Shown here: one piece after another, positions 27,245-35,102 of the stretch
Numbering within the stretch: position 1 is the first letter of the stretch
How the letters are laid out: every line of letters begins with the position of its first letter
Assembly (NCBI GenBank): GCA_963772225.1
Contig: CAVYWD010000005.1
Coordinates: 372,001-436,000, forward strand
DNA length: 64,000 bases
Direction of reading: 5' to 3'
Origin: CAVYWD01 sp963772225
GTDB taxonomy: Bacteria > Myxococcota > Myxococcia > Myxococcales > UBA5297
Made by a program: the position numbers and the translations under genes
Notes under the pieces: model-generated
The model's database searches: none
What the model saw: only the letters and a program-made list of their open reading frames with translations
What the model was told of the DNA's origin: nothing

Positions 27245-27820
27245 ATGGAAAATGTTCCTATCGGAGAAGAGGCTCGGGGGCGGGCGGCCGCGGGGGCGTG
27301 GGGCTGGCCGATGGTCTTCAGCTTGGCCATCGTGGCGCTCGGCATCTTGGCGCTTATCTCGACCGGCGTCGCGAGCCTGGCCACGGTGCTCTTCCTCGGC
27401 GCGCTGCTCATGGCGGCCGGCGTCGCGGAGATCGTCCTGAGCGTGCGGCGGCGGGCGCGCGGCGGGTTCGTCCTCCCGTTCCTGAACGGGCTTTTGTCGC
27501 TGGTCATCGGCTTCTGCTTCCTGCGCTGGCCCATCTTTGGGCTCTCGGCGGCGACCATCCTGCTCGGCGCCTATTTCCTCGCGAGCGGCCTCTTCCGCGG
27601 GCTGACCTCCATCATCGACCGGTATCCACACTGGGGATGGGACTTCTTCGACGGCGTGGTCTCGCTCGGCTTGGGCATCATCGTGCTGGCCAGCTTTCCC
27701 ATCTCGGCGTTCTGGATCCTGGGCTTCCTGGTTGGCGTGGAGCTCATCGTGCGGGGCGGAACGCTGTTCGGCGCGTCCCTCGCGCTGAGGCGCCTGCTCC
27801 GCCCCGCTCAGGCCGCGTGA
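27245..27820 (+). CDS. HdeD/DUF308-family membrane protein
   Basis: A 191-residue inner-membrane protein with six hydrophobic segments paired as in HdeD: GWPMVFSLAIVALGILALIS, ATVLFLGALLMAAGVAEIVL, FLNGLLSLVIGFCFLRWP, AATILLGAYFLASGLFRG, WDFFDGVVSLGLGIIVLASF and FWILGFLVGVELIVRGG. HdeD proteins are linked to acid or envelope stress, but function is poorly known. ATG 27245 has GAGGAGG eight bases upstream; the upstream open frame lacks similarity. Confidence 0.8.
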   Translation: MENVPIGEEARGRAAAGAWGWPMVFSLAIVALGILALISTGVASLATVLFLGALLMAAGVAEIVLSVRRRARGGFVLPFLNGLLSLVIGFCFLRWPIFGLSAATILLGAYFLASGLFRGLTSIIDRYPHWGWDFFDGVVSLGLGIIVLASFPISAFWILGFLVGVELIVRGGTLFGASLALRRLLRPAQAA

Positions 27821-28124
27821 GCGCCGGGGCGCTCGCTAGGCCGGACCCTGGTGGTGCAAGCCTCACCACCGGGGCGCGCCAGCCCGCGGGGGCCGGGCAC
27901 ACGAGAGCGGCGTGGGGCCCCTCGGACCTCGCGCCCGGGCTCGACCTGCCATCGCCTGGGCGCGCACTCCGAGTCTTACGCGGCAATCGGTCCGGAATCC
28001 AAAGGGTCAGGCGCCGCCCGGCCGGCGGCCAGCCGCGTGGAATGGCGATTGCTCTCTTGCGAAAGCGAACGCTCATGACGAGAGCGTCCGGCTGCAAAGA
28101 GTCTCCCTCCTCCGCCGAGCGCCC
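27821..28124. other. Intergenic interval
   Basis: About 300 bases. It opens with the perfect hairpin GAGCGCC-GG-GGCGCTC immediately after the HdeD stop, which could slow or end transcription but has no U-run. No gene seen. Confidence 0.35.
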
Positions 28125-28724
28125 ATGTCACCCCTTCTCCTCACCCTGGTCATGGCGGTCGCGGGAGCCGCCGACGCGCCGACCGCCGTCCGAGCCGCCG
28201 ACGCGCAGCCGCCCGGCGAGCCGCGCGCCTCCATCCTTCACCTCGGCATGGGGCTTGACGCCGGCGTGCCCAACGGCGCCGCCGTGTCGGTCGTCGCCCG
28301 GCCCTGGTACTTCCTGAGGCTCAACGGCGGCATCGCGCACAACGGGGTGAGCACCGGCGTTCAGGGCGGCGCGTCGCTCATTCCGTTCAAGTTCTATGTG
28401 ACCCCCGCCCTGACCGTCGAAGGCGGTCAATTCTTCCGCGGCGGAAGCTTGATCGATCGCATCGGCATCGACCCCCAGGTCGCGGACCTCGCGAAGCACG
28501 TGACGTATCGATATCTGAACGTCCACCTCGGCCTGGAATTCGGCAGCCCGCGCAGCTTCACCTTCTATCTCCACGGCGGGCTGAGTCGGGTGTGGGGCAC
28601 CGTGCACGACGTCACGGGCCTCTTGTCGAACACGTTCGGCGTCGACGGCCTGTCGTCTGGCGACGCCGCGGTGGTGGCGACCCTGCCGTCGGCCAAGGTC
28701 GGCTTCTATTTCTACTTCCTCTAG
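28125..28724 (+). CDS. Secreted beta-strand-rich (outer-membrane-like) protein
   Basis: A 199-residue protein. ATG 28125 begins a Sec signal peptide (MSPLLLTLVMAVAGAADA). The mature part alternates short hydrophobic strands with turns (LHLGMGLDAG, PWYFLRLNGGIAHNG, PFKFYVTPALTVEGG, YLNVHLGLEFG, FTFYLHGGLSRVWG) and ends in KVGFYFYFL, a C-terminal aromatic residue as in outer-membrane beta-barrels. A small porin-like barrel is the best reading. It lies 15 bases upstream of a lipoprotein-like gene, suggesting an operon. Confidence 0.6.
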   Translation: MSPLLLTLVMAVAGAADAPTAVRAADAQPPGEPRASILHLGMGLDAGVPNGAAVSVVARPWYFLRLNGGIAHNGVSTGVQGGASLIPFKFYVTPALTVEGGQFFRGGSLIDRIGIDPQVADLAKHVTYRYLNVHLGLEFGSPRSFTFYLHGGLSRVWGTVHDVTGLLSNTFGVDGLSSGDAAVVATLPSAKVGFYFYFL

Positions 28725-28739
28725 CTCAGGTGGACTTCG

Positions 28740-29261
28740 ATGAACCTCGGCTTCGTTTCGATGGCAGCTTTGGCAGTCGCATCGCTTCCGCCCGGGTGCG
28801 GTCAAGTCTTCAACGCGAGCGTCGAGGTGGACGACCTCTGCAAAACCCTGGACGAGCAGGACTTCCCCGCGGCGGCGGACGCCGGGGAAGCTCACGTGAC
28901 GCGCGAATTCACGGTGAACGTCGGCGACATTCTCAACAAGATCGACGCGGCGGGGAGCTCGACCCTGCAATTGAAGAGCGTCTCGCTGCAGCCCACCGAG
29001 GGCATCGACGACTTGGCTTTTGTCGAGCAGCTCACCCTGGTGGTCATGGACGGCGCGCAAGCCGCGACGTTGACGCAGTACCAGCACGCCGCCAGCGACG
29101 GGCCGGTGCCAGTGCTCACTCTCAAAGTCAACGAGGTCGACATGCGCTCGGACGCGAGCGACGGCGAGGTGACCCTGAGCGCCGACCTCGCCGGGATTCT
29201 GCCGACCGTTTCCTGGAAGGCGAAGGTGACGGCCTGCTTCACGGCGTCGGCGAGCCTTTGA
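28740..29261 (+). CDS. Exported lipoprotein-like protein of unknown function
   Basis: A 173-residue protein with an N-terminal hydrophobic stretch ending SLPPGCGQ, a plausible lipobox. The mature region is strand-rich with repeated Val/Leu (HVTREFTVNVGDIL, LQLKSVSLQP, QLTLVVMDG, VPVLTLKVNEVDM, EVTLSADLAGIL). It follows the barrel-like gene by 15 bases and probably works with it in the envelope. No named family recognised. Confidence 0.55.
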   Translation: MNLGFVSMAALAVASLPPGCGQVFNASVEVDDLCKTLDEQDFPAAADAGEAHVTREFTVNVGDILNKIDAAGSSTLQLKSVSLQPTEGIDDLAFVEQLTLVVMDGAQAATLTQYQHAASDGPVPVLTLKVNEVDMRSDASDGEVTLSADLAGILPTVSWKAKVTACFTASASL

Positions 29262-29440
29262 GCGGGCAGGCTTAAGACGCTCGCATGCTCGAGACGGCCG
29301 AGCGGCGTCCCTTGACTCGATGGCGCGTCCGGCGCGCTAAATAGTCCCTGAGCGAGGAAATCTTGCGCAGGATGGCAAAGACTTCAGGCTTCAGACTCCG
29401 GGCCCCAGGAGCTGCAGCACCCGGAGCCTGGGGTCCGGAG

Positions 29441-29500
29441 CCAGGAGCCTAAGGCAACCCTCGTTGGTTCCGGCACGGCCGGGTTAGGGGCTGAGCGACG
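29441..29500 (+). other. Possible structured RNA element before the CBS/GGDEF locus
   Basis: CCTAA-GGC-AACCC can pair with GGGTTAGG, closing over the hairpin CCGGC-ACG-GCCGG. A segment near 19142-19195 keeps the layout with changed bases (CCTGA-GGC-ACCC with GGGTGAGG, and CCGT-CTGTG-ACGG). The two share GGC..ACCCTC and TTGGTTCCG. No known riboswitch consensus is clearly satisfied. Confidence 0.2.
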
Positions 29501-29541
29501 GGCAGCCTGCGAGCGGCCATCTTCCCGACGGCGAAAGCGCG

Positions 29542-29976
29542 ATGCGGTCCGAAATCACCATCCGCGACATCGTTCACGCCCACGTGCTGACCTGCTCGCC
29601 CGACACGCCCCTGGCCGTCGCGGCCTCCCGCATGGCCGAGGCTCGCTGCAGCTCGATCATCGTCGAGCAAGACGGAGAGGTCGCCGGGATCTGGACCGAG
29701 CACGACGCGCTCGCCCTCGACCTCGCGAACCCGGCGCAGCTCCAGCGGCCGGTCTCCCAGTTCATGTCGCACCCGGTCCTGACCCTCTCGGTCGACAGCA
29801 CGCTCGGCGAGGCGGCGCTGCGCTTCCGCGAGGAAGGGGTTCGGCACTTCGTGGTGGTCGGCCCGCAGGGCGAGCGCAAGGGCATCGTCTCCCAGACCGA
29901 CATCGTGATGAACCAGGGGATCGAATACTTCGTGTCCCTCCGCGAGCTCGAGTCGGTGTTCACTCGAAGATCGTGA
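29542..29976 (+). CDS. Tandem CBS-domain protein (upstream half of a split signalling gene)
   Basis: A 144-residue protein with two CBS motifs: IVHAHVLTCSPDTPLAVAAS through CSSIIVEQDGEVAGIWTEHDAL, and FMSHPVLTLSVDSTLGEAAL through HFVVVGPQGERKGIVSQTDIV. CBS pairs bind adenosine nucleotides and regulate attached domains. The stop overlaps the GTG of the next gene (GTGA). In related proteins four CBS motifs precede PAS and GGDEF in a single chain with continuous sequence across this junction, so this may be the severed N-terminus of one gene. Confidence 0.75.
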   Translation: MRSEITIRDIVHAHVLTCSPDTPLAVAASRMAEARCSSIIVEQDGEVAGIWTEHDALALDLANPAQLQRPVSQFMSHPVLTLSVDSTLGEAALRFREEGVRHFVVVGPQGERKGIVSQTDIVMNQGIEYFVSLRELESVFTRRS

Positions 29977-31271
29977 CGGTTCCGAGCGACACGCCCATCG
30001 CCGCGGCCGTCCGCGAGATGCACGCGAGCCACCTCGACGCGCTCGTGGTTCGGAGCTCGAGCGGCGAGCACGGGATCGTCACGGAGCGCGACGTGATCCG
30101 GCTGATCAGCTCCGGCCGCACCGTGGTGACGGCAGGAGAGATCGCCAGCTTTCCGCTTCTGGCGCTCCCCATCAACGCGTCTCTCTACCAAGCCCGGAAG
30201 CTGTTCAAGGAGAGGCGCGTCCGCCACCTCGGCGTCTCGGGCACCAATGGCGAGCTGGTCGGGCTGCTCAGCTTCTCCGGCATCCTGGCCAACATCGAGC
30301 ACGAGTTCGTGCGCAGCCTGCGCGAGGCCTTGCGCGAAAGCGAGGCCAACCTCGCTGTCACCAACCAGCGGCTGCGCTCGGCCGCGAAGGCCTTCGACAG
30401 CACCCTGGAGGGCATCCTGGTGACCGACGCCAACCGGGTCATCGAGTCGGTCAACCCTGCGTTCACGCACATCACCGGGTTCACGGCCGAGGACGTCCTC
30501 GGCAAGACCCCCAAGTTCCTCGCCTCGGGCCGGCACGACCGCGCCTTCTACCACGCCATGAACGAGGCCCTGGCGCTGACGGGGCATTGGCAAGGGGAGA
30601 TCTGCAATCGGCGCAAGAATGGCCAAGTCTTCTTCGAGTGGATCCACATCGACGCCGTCAAGAATGACGCCGGCGCCGTGACCAATTACGTCGCGGTCTT
30701 CAGCGACTTCACCCTGCGCAAGGCCGCTGAAGATCAGATGCAGTTCCTGGCCCATCACGACGCGTTGACCGGGCTGCCCAACCGGGCGCTCTTCATGCAG
30801 CGGCTTTTGCGCGCCATTCCCAATGCGAAGCGCGCGCAGAAGAGTATGGCCGTGGTCTTCTTCGACATCGATGACTTCAAGAAGATCAACGACACCTACG
30901 GCCACGACGCGGGCGACCAGGTCCTCAGGGCGGTGGCGCAGCGCCTGTCGCACGGGGTGCGTTCCGAGGACACCGTGGCGCGCCTCGGCGGCGACGAATT
31001 CATTCTGCTGATGGAGGACCTCTCGGCAGTCGAATTCCTCCTGCCCGTGGTCGGAGCCTTGTTGGAGGCGCTCGCGCAGCCGGTGGCCCTGGAAGGGCGC
31101 CGGGTGCGCATCTCCGCCAGCGCCGGCGTGAGCCTGTACCCGGGCGACGCGGCGGAGCCCGACGAGCTCATTCGGAGCGCCGACGCGGCCATGTACGTCG
31201 CCAAGGCCAAGGGCGGAAACACCTTCCGCTGCTTCGCCCAGGCGGCCGCCGAGCGCTCGCCCGCCGGGTAG
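29973..31271 (+). CDS. CBS-PAS-GGDEF diguanylate cyclase
   Basis: A 432-residue c-di-GMP synthase. Residues ~1-110 are two CBS motifs (TVPSDTPIAAAV, HLGVSGTNGELVGLLSF), followed by a helix, a PAS domain (AFDSTLEGILVTDANRVIES, FTHITGFTAEDVLGK), a PAC segment, and a GGDEF domain. The active site is RLGGDEFIL. The inhibitory I-site RSED lies five residues before GGDEF, so product feedback is expected. No EAL domain follows. The GTG start at 29973 overlaps the preceding stop; a single missing G (TCG-GTG becoming TCGTG) would explain a split of one original gene. Confidence 0.85.
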   Translation: MTVPSDTPIAAAVREMHASHLDALVVRSSSGEHGIVTERDVIRLISSGRTVVTAGEIASFPLLALPINASLYQARKLFKERRVRHLGVSGTNGELVGLLSFSGILANIEHEFVRSLREALRESEANLAVTNQRLRSAAKAFDSTLEGILVTDANRVIESVNPAFTHITGFTAEDVLGKTPKFLASGRHDRAFYHAMNEALALTGHWQGEICNRRKNGQVFFEWIHIDAVKNDAGAVTNYVAVFSDFTLRKAAEDQMQFLAHHDALTGLPNRALFMQRLLRAIPNAKRAQKSMAVVFFDIDDFKKINDTYGHDAGDQVLRAVAQRLSHGVRSEDTVARLGGDEFILLMEDLSAVEFLLPVVGALLEALAQPVALEGRRVRISASAGVSLYPGDAAEPDELIRSADAAMYVAKAKGGNTFRCFAQAAAERSPAG

Positions 31272-31412
31272 GGCTTGCGAACGCTTTTGGGCCTCGCACC
31301 GGGCGGGGTCGCCTTCGCGCGGCGCGTTTCGCGCGGACCGCGGCCGCCAGCGCCGAGCGCCTGCGCGGGCGAGCGAGGATCCGCACCTTGTCGAGCGAGG
31401 CAGGAGGGATCC

Positions 31413-31880
31413 ATGGCTCAAGGGACCACAACCACCACGACGGACCACGAGGCGATCCGCAAGTGGGTCGAAGACCGCGGAGGGTGGCCGTCCTCCGTGA
31501 AGCGGACCCGCGGGCAGCGCGGAAAGAGCGACCCGGGCATCATCCGCGTCGACTTCCCCGGCTTCTCGGGCGAGGGCTCGCTCGATCGCATCGAGTGGGA
31601 CGATTTCTTCAAGAAGCTCGACGAGAACAAGCTCGCGTTCGTCTACCAAGAGGAGACGAGCGGCGGCGAGAAGAGCAACTTCAACAAGATCGTGAAGCAG
31701 GCGACGACCAAGGCGCGCGCCGAGCGGCGCTCCACCGGGGCCAAGCGAGCGGCGCCGCAGTCCGGCCGCCGGAAGACCGCACAGGCCGCCGCCCGAACCA
31801 CCCGAGTCCGCGGGACCAAGACCGCCAAGAAGGCGGGGAAGCGGAGCCGAGCGAGCCCTGCCAAGCGCCGTCCTCGCTAA
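31413..31880 (+). CDS. Small globular domain with histone-like basic tail
   Basis: A 155-residue protein. ATG 31413 lies seven bases behind AGGAGGG. Residues 10-100 form a conserved small domain (TDHEAIRKWVEDRGGWPSSV, IIRVDFPGFSGEGSLDRIEW, FVYQEETSGGEKSNFNKIV). Homologues are often mislabelled 1,4-alpha-glucan branching enzyme. The last ~55 residues are a Lys/Arg/Ala tail (KAGKRSRASPAKRRPR at the end) like histone H1-type tails, suggesting nucleic-acid binding. The combination is inferred to be a DNA- or RNA-associated protein; biochemical function is unknown. Confidence 0.7.
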   Translation: MAQGTTTTTTDHEAIRKWVEDRGGWPSSVKRTRGQRGKSDPGIIRVDFPGFSGEGSLDRIEWDDFFKKLDENKLAFVYQEETSGGEKSNFNKIVKQATTKARAERRSTGAKRAAPQSGRRKTAQAAARTTRVRGTKTAKKAGKRSRASPAKRRPR

Positions 31881-32036
31881 AGACTCGGCCACCGCTCGAC
31901 GGCCGGTGGCCGGCGGGGCCCCGGGGCGTGAAGCCGCTTTAGGGCCCGGGCGAGTTGCGCAAGACCTTTCCAACGGGCCGCCGGCTCGCTCGGCGGGGCG
32001 CGCTTGCGAGGGCAGCGTTCGGGTCCTGAAGCCGTC

Positions 32037-32319
32037 ATTCGGGGCCGACATCCATCGCTACTCCGCCCGCATCGCCTCGACCGGGTCGAGCCGGCTCGCG
32101 CGCATGGCAGGGTAGATGCCGAACACGAGGCCGCTCAGGCACGCCGAGCCCAGCGCGAGGAGCACGGCCCAGGTCGGCACGCTCGCGGGCACGCGGTACG
32201 CCTCGCGCGCGAAGAGGGCGACGCCGGCGCCGACGAGCACGCCTAAGAGCTCTCCGACGAGCGACACCGTTACCGCCTCGAGCACGAGCTGAGTGAGCAG
32301 GCGCCTTCGCCGCGCGCCC
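32037..32319 (-). pseudogene. Duplicated 3' end of the downstream permease gene (direct repeat copy 1)
   Basis: A 283-base copy of 33780-34062, including the last ~87 codons of the MacB-type permease (RRRLLTQLVLEAVTVSLVGE onwards to DPVEAMRAE). A few substitutions separate the copies. The fragment has no start. The toxin gene lies between the two copies. Confidence 0.88.
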
Positions 32320-32332
32320 GCTTGCTCTTGGC

Positions 32333-33577
32333 TCAATGGCGTTTGCGTGGCTTCCAGTTTGGATTGAGCATTGACCTGTCCCACTGTGGGAGTGTGACGG
32401 CTCGAATGTCCTCAGGCTTTACACGGCCCTTCACTGCGACCTCCTGCTCCGCTGGGTACGGAGAATTGGGTCCGAGGGTCGCGTTCACGTCCTTTCCATG
32501 ACGAGGTCTCACGACGTAGATGGAGTCCCCATTGAATGAGTTTGCTACGTCGTAAGACTTGGAGGTCGAAACGTAGTTGCTCGGCGGGGCGGTGTTGTCT
32601 CTCGCGTGCGCCAACAGGTTATTGCTCTTGCCTCGGGTTTTGAAGCCGTCATTGAAGATCTCTGCCGCCGGTCGCGAGTCCCCGCGATAGGTGTATTTGG
32701 AAAGGTTAGAGTTGTCCCGTCGAAGCCACGGAATGCACTGGTTGTGGGCCAGGACCCGCTCGGCGCCAACAAAGTAGCGATGCGCCTCGGCCACCTCCAA
32801 ATTGAAGACCTCCCTGGGCTCTTTCGAGACGTCCGACACGCCGGCCACCTGACCGACGCCGCCCTGGGTGACGAGCTTCTCTCCGGGCAGCAGGTCTCCG
32901 GCCTGGACCCAGTCCAGGCGGTCTGCGGAAAAGAGCGGATGGCTTCGGGTTACGCCCAGCACCGAGCCGCCTTGTAACGCCAAGGTCATGACCTCGCGGC
33001 TGGTGTGGCGCATCAGACCGGTGATGGGACATCGGGATCCCGGTGTGGTTTTGGGGCCCTCGCGAATCCCAGTCACGAGCGCGGTGCCTTCGAGGTTCAT
33101 CTCCTCGAGGCTGACTTCGATTTCGCTGCCGACGGACGCCCGATGTTGGGCGAGCCAAATCGGGGGCCGGAGCAGATGGATGTCCACCTCGGCCGGCATG
33201 CGCAGGCTCACCTCCTGCCAGTCGTCCGTCCGAAGGCTCTGGCACTCGGCCGGGCCGACGCGGTCTCCCAAGAGCACCTGTTCGATCGCCTTGGACCCTT
33301 CGGCGGTGTCGATGGGCGTCCCGGCGACGAAGCACCCTGATCGAGCATTCGCTGCGCAGGCCTCGCCCGCACAGTCCGTCTCCGTGGGCTCCATCACACC
33401 GGAGCCGGCGGCCGCGTTGCTCGAGGTCGAGAAGAGTGAGCCCACATTGTGGCCGACCTTCGATATCGACAATCCCGCGACGAGCGCGATGCCGGCGATG
33501 CCTAGAACGTACTCGGTCGTTCCGGCGCCTTTCTCGCCTCGGCGCGGCGTCCTGTAGCGCCTCGAGCTCCGTCTCAT
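32333..33577 (-). CDS. Flp-pilin-like - Hint - ADP-ribosyltransferase toxin
   Basis: A 414-residue protein from ATG 33577 (MRRSSRRYRT), with GGAG eight bases upstream. Residues 14-50 are a Flp-type class IVb pilin N-terminus: GEKGAGTTEYVLGIAGIALV, with the prepilin Gly and the Glu-Tyr at +5/+6. Residues ~80-280 are a Hint (pretoxin-HINT) self-processing domain: Cys82 in GCFVAGTPID, HPLFSADRLDWVQAGDLLPG and VFNLEVAEAHRYFVGAERVLAHN. Residues 290-400 are an R-S-E ADP-ribosyltransferase: YRGD (Arg298), YVSTSKSYDVA (STS 337-339) and AEQEVAV (ExE 377-379). No immunity gene is adjacent. The chimera implies pilus-type export followed by Hint release of the toxin, which is inference. Confidence 0.82.
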   Translation of the reverse strand: MRRSSRRYRTPRRGEKGAGTTEYVLGIAGIALVAGLSISKVGHNVGSLFSTSSNAAAGSGVMEPTETDCAGEACAANARSGCFVAGTPIDTAEGSKAIEQVLLGDRVGPAECQSLRTDDWQEVSLRMPAEVDIHLLRPPIWLAQHRASVGSEIEVSLEEMNLEGTALVTGIREGPKTTPGSRCPITGLMRHTSREVMTLALQGGSVLGVTRSHPLFSADRLDWVQAGDLLPGEKLVTQGGVGQVAGVSDVSKEPREVFNLEVAEAHRYFVGAERVLAHNQCIPWLRRDNSNLSKYTYRGDSRPAAEIFNDGFKTRGKSNNLLAHARDNTAPPSNYVSTSKSYDVANSFNGDSIYVVRPRHGKDVNATLGPNSPYPAEQEVAVKGRVKPEDIRAVTLPQWDRSMLNPNWKPRKRH

Positions 33578-33779
33578 TTTGCTGCTCCGTTCCGATGCCT
33601 GCGGGCTGTCGGCCCGCGGCGCGGTTCCGAGTCGCCTTTGACACCGCCTGCGGGCATCACCGCCGAGATTGTCCGCGAATCGCTGGCCGGACACCCATAG
33701 GGATGCAGGGCTGACCGAGACTGGGTTAGCGGCAGACCGGGCCCTTCCGGGGGTAGGTGCGATGATGGATTCGGCCGCG

Positions 33780-34062
33780 ATTCGGGGCCGACATCCGTCG
33801 CTACTCCGCCCGCATCGCCTCGACCGGGTCGAGCCGGCTCGCGCGCATGGCAGGGTAGATGCCGAACACGAGGCCGCTCAGGCACGCCGAGCCCAGCGCG
33901 AGGAGCACGGCCCAGGTCGGCACGCTCGCGGGCACGCGGTAGGCCTCGCGCGCGAAGAGGGCGACGCCGGCGCCGACGAGCACGCCCAGGAGCCCTCCGA
34001 CGAGCGACAGCGTCACCGCCTCGAGCACGAACTGCGTGAGCAGCCGCCTTCGCCGCGCGCCC
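33780..34062 (-). repeat. Direct repeat copy 2 (native 3' end of the permease gene)
   Basis: The native sequence from which 32037-32319 was copied. Both copies start at ATTCGGGGCCGACATCC just outside the stop codon and end at CGCGCGCCC, so the copied unit is gene tail plus 20 bases. Confidence 0.88.
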
Positions 34063-35102
34063 AGCGCCATGCGCACGCCAATCTCCCGGGTGCGCTCCAC
34101 CACCGAGACCAGCATGATGTTCATGATGCCGATGCCGCCGACGATGAGCGCCAGCGCGCACAAACCAAAGGTGGCCGCCGCGACCACCGACGACAGGCTC
34201 TGAAAGGTGCCGGTCAAACTCTCATTGGAGAAGACGTCGAAGTCGTCCTCCTGGTCCTTCTGCACGCCGCGCAGGCGCCGCAGCGTGGCCACCGCCTCGT
34301 CCTGAGCCTTGGCCATCTGCTTCGGGTCGGCGGCCTGAACGGCGAACGCCATGTCGTGCTGGCGGCCGAAGATCCGCCCGAAAGAGGCGAGCGGGATGAC
34401 CACGAACGAGTCGCGGCTCTCGAGTCCCAAGATGCTGCCCATCCGCTCCACGACGCCGATGACGGTGAACGTGGACGAGCGCAGGCGCATGGTCTCGCCG
34501 AGCGGGCTGCGGCTCGGGAAGAGCACGTCCGCCACGTCGGCGCCGATGACCGCGACGTTGCGGTCGAGCTCCAGGTCGGCCTGCGAGATGAACCGCCCTT
34601 CGGCGATGGTGAGGCCGTTGACCTGCTCGTACTCGGGCGTGCTGCCGTTGATGTCCACGTTGGGCTTGGTGGTCCGCTCGCGCGTCGCCACCGCCTCGCG
34701 AGGCCAGACGCTCTGGACCAGCGCGACCCGGGCGACGCTGGGGCAGAGCTCTCGCAATGCCAGGCCCTGCTCCGCGGTGAGCGGCTTGCGCTTGCGGTAC
34801 TTCATCCAGTCGGTGCTCGGGCCGCCGATAGCCGGCCAGCGCTGAATCTGGAACGAGCCCGCGCCGAGCACGCTCATGCTGGTCGCCACCTGCTCCTTGA
34901 GCCCCTCGGTCAGCGCCATCATGGCCACCACCGTGCCCGTGCCGATGACGATGCCGAGCACGGTCAAGAGCGAGCGCAGCGGGTTCGCGCGCAGCGTGGA
35001 GAGCGCCAGCTCCACGTTGTCGAGCGACGAGGTGAGCGCCGCGCCGAGCGCAGAGCGCCGGCCGACTTCGAGGGACGAGGGAGGGACAGGAGCAGGGCTC
35101 AT
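33801..35102 (-). CDS. MacB-type ABC transporter permease (second)
   Basis: A 433-residue permease with the MacB plan: one N-terminal helix (LRSLLTVLGIVIGTGTVVAMMAL), a large periplasmic domain, and three C-terminal helices (FGLCALALIVGGIGIMNIML, LVGGLLGVLVGAGVALF, AVLLALGSACLSGLVFGIYPA). Features include the coupling motif ERTREIGVRMALGARRR and the end DPVEAM. ATG 35102 overlaps the previous stop (ATGA). It pairs with the ATPase and first permease of the same operon. Two permease genes per ATPase suggests a heterodimeric complex. Confidence 0.9.
   Translation of the reverse strand: MSPAPVPPSSLEVGRRSALGAALTSSLDNVELALSTLRANPLRSLLTVLGIVIGTGTVVAMMALTEGLKEQVATSMSVLGAGSFQIQRWPAIGGPSTDWMKYRKRKPLTAEQGLALRELCPSVARVALVQSVWPREAVATRERTTKPNVDINGSTPEYEQVNGLTIAEGRFISQADLELDRNVAVIGADVADVLFPSRSPLGETMRLRSSTFTVIGVVERMGSILGLESRDSFVVIPLASFGRIFGRQHDMAFAVQAADPKQMAKAQDEAVATLRRLRGVQKDQEDDFDVFSNESLTGTFQSLSSVVAAATFGLCALALIVGGIGIMNIMLVSVVERTREIGVRMALGARRRRLLTQFVLEAVTLSLVGGLLGVLVGAGVALFAREAYRVPASVPTWAVLLALGSACLSGLVFGIYPAMRASRLDPVEAMRAE

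Noticed and set aside
29574..32051. 825-codon minus frame opposite the CBS/GGDEF genes
   Set aside because: GGDEF, PAS and CBS motifs are on the plus strand.
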